This document shows, piece by piece, positions 58,532 through 64,000 of a stretch of 64,000 nucleotides of DNA. A model generated the notes under the pieces. The model was not told the origin of the DNA, searched no databases, and worked only from the letters and a program-made list of their open reading frames with translations. The translations under genes were made by a program, and so were the position numbers. The stretch spans positions 1 to 64,000 of the forward strand of contig NZ_AZUZ01000022.1 of the NCBI RefSeq assembly GCF_000513955.1, in the 5' to 3' direction. Position 1 is the stretch's first letter, and each line of letters starts with the position of its first letter. The DNA is from Pseudoxanthomonas suwonensis J47. Lineage in GTDB: Bacteria; Pseudomonadota; Gammaproteobacteria; Xanthomonadales; Xanthomonadaceae.

Positions 58532-59899
58532 ATGCAGGACCGGAAACAGGCGCTGGACCAGAAGCTGGGCGTGCTCGAGAAGATCGGCTTCGGCGCCGGC
58601 GACATGGCGGTCAACGTCGTCATCTCCTCGATGATGCTGATCATCACGTTCTTCTATACCGACGTGTTCGGGCTGCGCCCGGCCGACGTGGCGCTGCTGC
58701 TGATCGTGGTGCGGATGGTCGACGCGGTCACCGACCCGCTGATGGGCATGGTCACCGACCGCATCGAGACCCGCTGGGGCCGCTACCGGCCGTGGTTCCT
58801 GTGGATGGCGGTGCCGTTCGGGATCTCGGTGACGCTGACCTTCACCACGCCGGACACCACTTATGGCCTGAAGCTGGCCTGGGCCTACGCCACCTACACC
58901 CTGGTCACCCTGGTGTTCACCGCGGTGACCATTCCCTACATCTCGCTGATCGGGGTGCTCACCGCCAACCCGAAGGAGCGGCTGTCCGCCAACGGCTACC
59001 GGCTGTTCTTCGCCAAGATCGCCGCCTTCCTGGTCACCATCCTGGTGCCGGTGCTGGCCGAGGCCTGGGGCGACGGCCAGCTGGCGCGCGGCTACCAGCG
59101 GGCGATGGGGCTCATGGGGCTGATGGCCACGGTGCTGTTCCTGTTCTGCTTCTTCACCACCACCGAGCGGATCCGCCACGAGGTGGACCGCAAGCCGCTG
59201 CGCGAGCAGTTCGCCCTGCTGCTGCGCAACGACCAGTGGCTGCTGCTGTGCGCGGTGTGCGTGATCGGCACCATCGGCTACGTGGTGCGCGGCTCGGTGG
59301 CCGCCTACTACGCCAAGTACTATCTGGGCGGCGACGCGAAGCTGCTGTCCGCCTTCCTGGCCACCGGTGTGGTCGCGGCGATCCTGGCGATGATCGCGTC
59401 CACGTGGATCACCAAGCGCTTCTGCAAGATCGCGCTGTTCCGCTGGAGCCAGCTGCTGGTCGGCGTGCTGAGCCTGGCGATGTACTTCGTGGTAGGGCCG
59501 GGCGACGTGGTCGCCGCCTTCGTCTTCTACTTCCTGATCTGCTTCATCGTCGACCTGCATGCGCCGGTGTTCTGGTCGGCCATCGTCGAGGCGGTGGACT
59601 ACGGCCATGCGCGCAGCGGCAAGCGCGTGGCCGGGCTGGCGATGGGCGGGATTTCGTTCTTCCAGAAGGCGGGCATGGGCATTGCCGGGGCGATCGTCGG
59701 CTGGCTGCTGGCCTGGTTCCAGTACGTTCCGGACCAGCCGCAGACGCCCTCGGCGCTCAACGGTATCGCCCTGATGCTGACCCTGATCCCCGGCGCCTTC
59801 CACGCGCTGATGGGCCTGGTGATGTTCGCCTACCGGATCACCGATGGTTACTACCAGCAGATCCGCCAGCAGATCATCCACGAAGCCCCGGCCGGCTGA
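58532..59899 (+). CDS. GPH family sugar:cation symporter (MFS)
   Basis: The 455-residue protein has 12 membrane helices and the MelB-like GPH pattern, with the cation-site Asp pair in MVDAVTDPLMGMVTDR and the TRWGRYRPWF loop after helix 2. It should import oligo- or monosaccharides, here probably arabinosides. The ATG at 58532 follows GGGAGGGG. It begins a plus-strand unit with two GH43 genes (21 and 14 base gaps). Confidence 0.93.
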   Translation: MQDRKQALDQKLGVLEKIGFGAGDMAVNVVISSMMLIITFFYTDVFGLRPADVALLLIVVRMVDAVTDPLMGMVTDRIETRWGRYRPWFLWMAVPFGISVTLTFTTPDTTYGLKLAWAYATYTLVTLVFTAVTIPYISLIGVLTANPKERLSANGYRLFFAKIAAFLVTILVPVLAEAWGDGQLARGYQRAMGLMGLMATVLFLFCFFTTTERIRHEVDRKPLREQFALLLRNDQWLLLCAVCVIGTIGYVVRGSVAAYYAKYYLGGDAKLLSAFLATGVVAAILAMIASTWITKRFCKIALFRWSQLLVGVLSLAMYFVVGPGDVVAAFVFYFLICFIVDLHAPVFWSAIVEAVDYGHARSGKRVAGLAMGGISFFQKAGMGIAGAIVGWLLAWFQYVPDQPQTPSALNGIALMLTLIPGAFHALMGLVMFAYRITDGYYQQIRQQIIHEAPAG

Positions 59900-59920
59900 G
59901 GCCGGCGGAGAGGACGCCCC

Positions 59921-60886
59921 ATGAAGCTGAGCAATCCCTTCATCCTGCAGCGCGCCGACCCGCACGTGTCGCGCCACGCCGGGCGCTACTACTTCACCGC
60001 CTCGGTTCCCGAGTACGACCGGGTGGTGCTGCGCAGTTCGCCCACGCTGGCCGGGCTGGCCGCGGCGGAGGAGAAGGTGCTGTGGCGCGCCCCGCCGGAG
60101 GGGCCTGCCAGCTCGCTCATCTGGGCGCCGGAACTGCACCGCGCCGACGACGGCTGGTACGTGTACTTTGCCGCCGCGCCGTCGCGCGAGATCAAGGACG
60201 GGCTGTTCCAGCACCGCATGTACGCGCTGCGCAATCCCTCGGCCGATCCGATGCAGGGCGCGTGGGAGTTCGCCGGCCAGGTCGACAGCGGCATCGACGC
60301 GTTCTGCCTGGACGCGACCAGCTTCAGCCACCGCGGCGTGCGCTACTACCTGTGGGCGCAGAAGCATCCCGATATCCCCGGCAACTCCAACCTGTACATC
60401 GCGGCGATGGAGACGCCCACCCGGATCAAGGGCCCGCCGGTGCTGCTGACCCGGCCCGAGTTCGACTGGGAAGTGCAGGGCTTCCTGGTCAACGAGGGAC
60501 CCTCGGTACTCATCCGCCACGGCAAGGTGTTCTGCACCTATTCGGCCAGCGCTACCGACGAACGCTATGTGATGGGTCTGATCTGGGCGGATGCGGACAG
60601 CGACCTGCTGGATGCGGCCAACTGGCACAAGTCGCCGCGGCCTGTGTTCGCCACCGACGTCGAGCGCGAGGTCTACGGGCCGGGCCACAACAGCTTTACC
60701 TTGGCCGAGGACGGCATTACCGACCTGCTGGTCTACCACGCGCGCAACTACCGCGAAATCGAGGGCGACCCGCTGTGGAATCCGGACCGCCACGCCTGCG
60801 TGCAGCCGCTGCAGTGGGACGCCGAGGGCATGCCGGTGTTCGGCCGGCCGCTGCGCGAGGTAGAGCTGCCGGAGGCGGGGGCTTGA
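59921..60886 (+). CDS. Cytoplasmic GH43-family arabinofuranosidase-like enzyme
   Basis: The 321-residue five-bladed propeller enzyme has the GH43 carboxylate triad: D13 in RADPHV, Asp in FCLDATSF and Glu in VNEGPSVL. There is no signal peptide, so it acts on imported oligosaccharides, in line with the symporter just upstream. Likely alpha-L-arabinofuranosidase; xylosidase activity cannot be excluded. Confidence 0.9.
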   Translation: MKLSNPFILQRADPHVSRHAGRYYFTASVPEYDRVVLRSSPTLAGLAAAEEKVLWRAPPEGPASSLIWAPELHRADDGWYVYFAAAPSREIKDGLFQHRMYALRNPSADPMQGAWEFAGQVDSGIDAFCLDATSFSHRGVRYYLWAQKHPDIPGNSNLYIAAMETPTRIKGPPVLLTRPEFDWEVQGFLVNEGPSVLIRHGKVFCTYSASATDERYVMGLIWADADSDLLDAANWHKSPRPVFATDVEREVYGPGHNSFTLAEDGITDLLVYHARNYREIEGDPLWNPDRHACVQPLQWDAEGMPVFGRPLREVELPEAGA

Positions 60887-60900
60887 GCGGCGGGGCGGGC

Positions 60901-61968
60901 ATGGCGGGGCTGTGCCGCGCGGTGCTGCTGCTGGCCTGCGCGCTGGCGGCACCCGCGTCCGCGCAGGAAGCGAAGCCGAACAACGACGACATGATGGAAG
61001 CGCCGCCGGTGGCCGCGCCGCGCGAAGGCTACTGGGCCGACATCCTCGCCCACGACCCGGTGCTGGCCCGGCAGGGCGACACCTGGTACGCCTTCGTCAC
61101 CGGCCCGGGCATCACCGTCTACAGTTCCAAGGACATGCGGACCTGGAAGGCCGAGCCGCCGGTGTTCGCCACCATCCCGGCCTGGGCCTACGAGGTGGTG
61201 CCGAGGTTCAACGGCCATATCTGGGCCCCGGACATCTCCGAACACGACGGCACCTACTACCTCTACTACTCGATCTCCAGCGGCGGCAAGAACACCTCGG
61301 CGATCGGTGTCGCCACCAACGCCACGCTCGACCCGGCCGATCCGGCGTTCCGCTGGGTGGACCACGGCATCGTCCTGCGCTCGGTGCCGCACCGCGACCT
61401 GTGGAATGCGATCGACGCCAACCTGGCCGAGGACGAAGACGGCACGCCGTGGCTGGCCTTCGGCTCGTTCTGGGGCGGCCTGAAACTGGTGAAGCTGCGC
61501 GAGGACCGGCTGGCCATCGCCGAGCCGCAGGAATGGCACACCCTGGCCCGGCGCGAGCGCCCGCTGCTGGCCGTCGACGACGCCAACCCGGAACCGGGCG
61601 CGATCGAGGCGCCCTTCATCTTCCGTCGCGACGGCTGGTACTACCTGTTCGTCTCGTACGACCACTGCTGCCGCGGGGCGAAGAGCGACTACCGGATCAT
61701 GGTCGGGCGCTCGCGCGACCTGCGCGGCCCCTACCTGGACCGCGACGGCCGGCGCATGGACCAGGGCGGCGCCACCGAGGTGCTGCGCGGCACCGCGCGC
61801 TGGCCCGGCCCCGGCCACAACAGCGCCTACACGTTCGACGGCCGCGACTGGCTGGTGTTCCACGCCTACGACGTGGAGGACGGCGGCCGGCCCAAGCTGA
61901 AGATCCTGCCGCTGGCCTGGGACGCGGACGGCTGGCCGGTGGTGGAGGCGGGGGCGCTGGAGCGGTAG
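60901..61968 (+). CDS. Secreted GH43 endo-alpha-1,5-L-arabinanase-like enzyme
   Basis: The 355-residue protein has a signal peptide (cut after ASAQ, residue 22) and a GH43 propeller with D52 (AHDPVL), Asp in NAIDANLAEDEDG and Glu in GAIEAPFIF. The segments YYLYYSISSGGKNTSAIGVA and GPGHNS are typical of arabinan endo-1,5-alpha-L-arabinosidases. It should cut arabinan outside the cytoplasm and feed the symporter. It closes the operon. Confidence 0.93.
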   Translation: MAGLCRAVLLLACALAAPASAQEAKPNNDDMMEAPPVAAPREGYWADILAHDPVLARQGDTWYAFVTGPGITVYSSKDMRTWKAEPPVFATIPAWAYEVVPRFNGHIWAPDISEHDGTYYLYYSISSGGKNTSAIGVATNATLDPADPAFRWVDHGIVLRSVPHRDLWNAIDANLAEDEDGTPWLAFGSFWGGLKLVKLREDRLAIAEPQEWHTLARRERPLLAVDDANPEPGAIEAPFIFRRDGWYYLFVSYDHCCRGAKSDYRIMVGRSRDLRGPYLDRDGRRMDQGGATEVLRGTARWPGPGHNSAYTFDGRDWLVFHAYDVEDGGRPKLKILPLAWDADGWPVVEAGALER

Positions 61969-62135
61969 GAGGGCAAGCCGCCGGCGTTCCGGGCACTCAC
62001 GCGCCGGGTTCCGCGCCTGGACTTGCGCAAGGGAGCCCCCGCCCCGTGCTACCCGACGATCCGGGTGGCCTGGGCGCGCCGGCGGCGACCGGTTTCCATC
62101 TCCCACGGTGTCCGGCGCATGGCCGCCCCTTCAAG

Positions 62136-62314
62136 TCAGGGCGGATGTCCGGGGCGCAGGTCCTGGATATACCGGCGGACCCGGTAAAGGTTTGCCTGTT
62201 GGTGCGCAGACCGTAGCGCCTGCGGTGCAGGCGCAGGCGCCCGCGCACCTGCTCCGGCAGCCGCGGCCGCCCGCCCCTGCCGCGCCTCGGATACCCGGGC
62301 CTGCTCGCCGTCAT
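62136..62314 (-). pseudogene. Relic of integron integrase intI (5' end only, frameshifted)
   Basis: On the minus strand, facing away from the cassettes as intI should, a frame starting at 62314 after an AAGGAGG site encodes LPEQVRGRLRLHRRRYGLRT (from 62260), like the LLDQVRDRIRLxHYSxRTEQ start of IntI. About residue 45 homology jumps to the other frame, QANLYRVRRYIQDLRPGHPP (62198-62139), like QxYVxWVRRYIxFHGxRHP, and ends at TGA 62136. The catalytic C-terminal ~80% of the gene, with the tyrosine and Arg-His-Arg residues, is absent before the GH43 gene. Thus it cannot be functional. Confidence 0.7.
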
Positions 62315-62429
62315 AAGACATATCGGGGCCTCCTTGCCGCCTTTCCCCGGAGGCAGGCCCGGATTGGATCGTCCTAACCCCATGATCCGGCGGGATACCT
62401 TGATTGACGGCCGGCAAGCGGCGACCACA

Positions 62430-62473
62430 AACTCGGCGCTACGCCCCCGGTGGGGGTCTACTGGTAGTTAGGC
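62430..62473 (+). mobile_element. attI-like junction with first cassette
   Basis: The core GTTAGGC at 62467-62473 marks the left boundary of the first cassette and is preceded by unique sequence (CGCTACGCCCCCGGTGGGGG) rather than an attC, lying between the intI relic and cassette 1 as attI does. The exact left limit is uncertain. Confidence 0.65.
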
Positions 62474-62477
62474 CGCT

Positions 62478-62918
62478 ATGGAAGAAGAGCGCGTACTCCT
62501 TGCGAAAGTCCAATCGGAGCAGCTCCAAGCAGCGTTTGAGCGGTGTTGGAACACTGCGCGCGAGTACGACCGACTACCGGCTGCACCGCTAGGGATGCCT
62601 GCCTTGATCTGCGCAGCACTGTCCGTAGAGATCGGGCTAAAAGCGCTACTATTCGAGAAGGGACTCGCGCCGGGGCGAGAGCACAATCTCCGGAAGCTTC
62701 TCGATATGCTTCCCTCTCCGACTAGGGCGACAATTGTTTCGGACGTGTCGGCTACGTACCCAGATTTTGAGAATCAATTGAGCAATGCCGAGGGTGCGTT
62801 TGTTCGTTGGCGCTACTTCTATGAGTCAACGGACGAGCTCCACGTCAACATACTATTTGTAGGTGCGTTGGGTGCCGCGGTACAAAAGCAGATTGGGCTG
62901 CAGTGGTCCGCGGCCTAA
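62478..62918 (+). CDS. Cassette 1: HEPN-like protein
   Basis: The 146-residue protein is all-helical. The segment ALSVEIGLKALLFEKG followed by EHNLRKLLDMLPSP and later FVRWRYFYE resembles HEPN-domain proteins, which are often RNases or nucleotide-binding partners in toxin-antitoxin and defence systems. The family assignment is inference from pattern. The ATG is 4 bases after the cassette boundary and the stop TAA lies inside the attC core, so the gene fills its cassette. No antitoxin gene is in the same cassette. Confidence 0.85.
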   Translation: MEEERVLLAKVQSEQLQAAFERCWNTAREYDRLPAAPLGMPALICAALSVEIGLKALLFEKGLAPGREHNLRKLLDMLPSPTRATIVSDVSATYPDFENQLSNAEGAFVRWRYFYESTDELHVNILFVGALGAAVQKQIGLQWSAA

Positions 62919-63024
62919 CAATGCGTTCAAGCCGAAGCCGCTTCGTTACGCGGGCCAGGCGGCAGGTAAAGCTTGCCACCTGGTCCGCTCCACTGCGCGT
63001 CTCGGCTTAACTTGGGTGTTAGGG
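62913..63024 (+). repeat. attC site 1
   Basis: The 112-base imperfect palindrome runs from GCCTAAC to GTTAGGG with inner arms TTCAAGCCGA and TCGGCTTAAC. The centre (GGCAGGTAAAGCTTGCCACC) can fold as a secondary stem. Confidence 0.93.
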
Positions 63025-63043
63025 CGCAAAGAAGGGGGAGTCC

Positions 63044-63295
63044 ATGGCGTCAGATTCAGGCAACCTGCAAGCGGAGGCCCGGCGGAGCCGGATCAGAGGG
63101 TGGTTCGCGATCGTCTTTCTTGTTTCGTTCATGGCAAGCATTGCTTTCAAGGTCGTGGTACCCCGTCTGCTGGCTGGCCCAGGTGAGTTCTCGTATAACC
63201 CTCCGTGGGTGCACTTCACCGCAATGGCTATTGGTCTTGTCGCCGTGTGCACGGTTCCAATGGCTTGGCGCTGGGTCTATCGCCGTGGCCGCTAG
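63044..63295 (+). CDS. Cassette 2: small two-helix membrane protein
   Basis: The 83-residue protein has two hydrophobic helices (about 22-42 and 56-74), a basic N-terminal region and the ending WRWVYRRGR, so both ends are probably cytoplasmic. I recognise no family. A GGGGGAG ribosome site precedes the ATG. Small membrane proteins of unknown role are common in cassettes. Confidence 0.82.
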   Translation: MASDSGNLQAEARRSRIRGWFAIVFLVSFMASIAFKVVVPRLLAGPGEFSYNPPWVHFTAMAIGLVAVCTVPMAWRWVYRRGR

Positions 63296-63319
63296 GTCGG
63301 AGCGCTTGGCGGCGTTGCA

Positions 63320-63379
63320 CCCTAACCATTCGTTCAAGCCGACGCCGCTGTGCGGCGCGGCTTAACTCTGGCGTTAGGC
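63320..63379 (+). repeat. attC site 2 (short form)
   Basis: The 60-base site runs from CCCTAAC to GTTAGGC with arms TTCAAGCCGACGCCGC and GCGGCGCGGCTTAAC. It is about half as long as the flanking attC sites because the central stem is missing. Confidence 0.9.
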
Positions 63380-63383
63380 CGCT

Positions 63384-63821
63384 ATGGAAGAACTCCGTTA
63401 CCGCTACAAGGTATCGCTCGCCATCAGGCATCCTTCGATGCCCGAAGACCACATCAGTGCAGCCTTGGGCCTCGTGCCAGAGCATAGCGGGTCTGTGGGC
63501 GCCGAACGTCGCACACCTAAGGGTGGCCCGCTTCCCGGCGTAAACAAAGCAAGCTTCTGGCGCCACTCTTTCGTCGCGCCATCTGACGACGACTTGGAGC
63601 AGTTCTTAGGCCTGACCGTTTCCCAACTGGAAGCTGCGACTCCGTTCTTCAAGAACCTCATCGCCAGTGGAGGTTATGCCCGTCTATTCGTCGGCCTGTT
63701 CCTAGAGCGGGAAAACATTGGCATTGAGATTTCGCCAGACCTCCAATCGCGGTGCAGTCAGCTCGGTATTTCGCTAGGCTTCGATATCTATGGGCCGGAC
63801 CAGCCGGATGGCGCGGCCTAA
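63384..63821 (+). CDS. Cassette 3: DUF4279 family protein
   Basis: The 145-residue protein matches DUF4279: an initial strand with IRHPSMPEDHISAALGLVPEH, the central WRHSF segment, and a hydrophobic LFVGLFLERENIGIEISPDL strand late in the protein. The family is frequent in integron cassettes and next to immunity genes; function is unknown. The stop lies in the attC core. Confidence 0.87.
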   Translation: MEELRYRYKVSLAIRHPSMPEDHISAALGLVPEHSGSVGAERRTPKGGPLPGVNKASFWRHSFVAPSDDDLEQFLGLTVSQLEAATPFFKNLIASGGYARLFVGLFLERENIGIEISPDLQSRCSQLGISLGFDIYGPDQPDGAA

Positions 63822-63927
63822 CAATGCGTTCAAGCCGAAACCGCTTCGTTCCACCAAATACATGGCAGAGAAAGCTTGCCATGTATTTGCCTCCACTACG
63901 CGTTTCGGCTTAACTTAGGTGTTAGGC
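63816..63927 (+). repeat. attC site 3
   Basis: The 112-base site runs from GCCTAAC to GTTAGGC. Its outer thirds are nearly identical to attC 1, while the central stem differs (ACATGGCAGAGAAAGCTTGCCATGT). Confidence 0.93.
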
Positions 63928-63930
63928 CTC

Positions 63931-64000
63931 GTGTTCAAGTCCAATCGCATCCCAAAGATCGGCCTGCTGCTTCTCCTCTTCGCCTTCGCATATCTGGCTT
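63931..64000 (+). CDS. Cassette 4: start of a membrane or secreted protein (cut by window end)
   Basis: A frame opens at a GTG three bases after the cassette boundary and reads through to the window end. The 23 visible residues are a basic start followed by GLLLLLFAFAYLA, a signal peptide or membrane helix. The rest is outside. Confidence 0.55.
   Translation, partial: MFKSNRIPKIGLLLLLFAFAYLA

Larger units (their letters stand above)
62467..64000 (+). mobile_element. Chromosomal integron cassette array (left end)
   Basis: Three complete gene cassettes and the beginning of a fourth are separated by attC sites with R'' GCCTAAC/CCCTAAC and R' GTTAGGC/GTTAGGG cores. All genes point away from the intI relic. 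Base composition falls visibly compared with the GC-rich genome to the left. The array continues past the window end. Confidence 0.93.

Noticed and set aside
62110-62428. Intact small gene instead of an intI relic
   Set aside because: The two frames give IntI-like pieces only when joined; neither alone looks like a protein of another family, and the position matches intI.

Overview
The window is a high-GC chromosomal segment from a gammaproteobacterium of the Xanthomonadaceae/Lysobacteraceae (Xanthomonas, Stenotrophomonas, Pseudoxanthomonas, Luteimonas, Lysobacter group). The evidence is family-typical gene order (petABC-sspA-sspB; fimT-pilVWXY1E; ybeZ-ybeY-corC), an Oar-like TonB receptor, and an integron cassette array with Xanthomonas-style attC sites. 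The genus cannot be fixed from this sequence alone.

Left part (0-25.9 kb), mostly housekeeping. A run of minus-strand genes goes phoH/ybeZ - ybeY - periplasmic unknown - corC/ybeX - DUF4105 (Lnb-N-like) membrane protein - corA - cstA - ybdD and ends in an intrinsic terminator at the left edge. A plus-strand TetR - HlyD lipoprotein - ABC ATPase - ABC permease exporter unit separates phoH from miaB, genes that are neighbours in many proteobacteria. Then come a DUF4124/SLT transglycosylase, the cytochrome bc1 operon with sspA-sspB, DUF3301 and DUF2272 proteins, nadC-trm112 divergent from purE-purK, a variant Fe/Mn superoxide dismutase, and a translationally coupled grxD-SDR-marC unit.

Middle part (26-42.6 kb). 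A large Oar-like TonB-dependent receptor, ppnN, an AlgZ/FimS-type sensor kinase, and the divergent type IV minor pilin operon fimT-pilV-pilW-pilX-pilY1-pilE. PilY1 appears to carry a PPC (pre-peptidase C-terminal) domain inserted inside its von Willebrand A fold. tRNA-Asn, an orphan GspH/FimT pseudopilin, uvrB and tRNA-Val follow.

Right part (42.6-62 kb), accessory and stress-flavoured. It holds a DUF892 ferritin-like protein, a PAS kinase with a receiver-only regulator, a CorA-family transporter, an isochorismatase-like hydrolase, exonuclease III, a FAD oxidoreductase fused to a Rieske domain with small membrane partners, and an SDR-DoxX fusion with DUF2269 and DUF6766 proteins. An L-arabinoside utilisation locus follows: a Tat-exported GH127 beta-L-arabinofuranosidase and an L-arabonate-type dehydratase, divergent from a GPH sugar symporter, a cytoplasmic GH43 and a secreted GH43 endo-arabinanase-like enzyme.

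Right edge (62.1-64 kb). The start of a chromosomal integron: a frameshifted, truncated relic of the integrase gene intI, an attI-like junction, and gene cassettes separated by attC sites. The cassette genes have visibly lower GC than the rest and encode a HEPN-like protein, a two-helix membrane protein, a DUF4279 protein and a fourth gene cut by the window end. The integrase looks dead, so unless one acts from elsewhere the array should be frozen.
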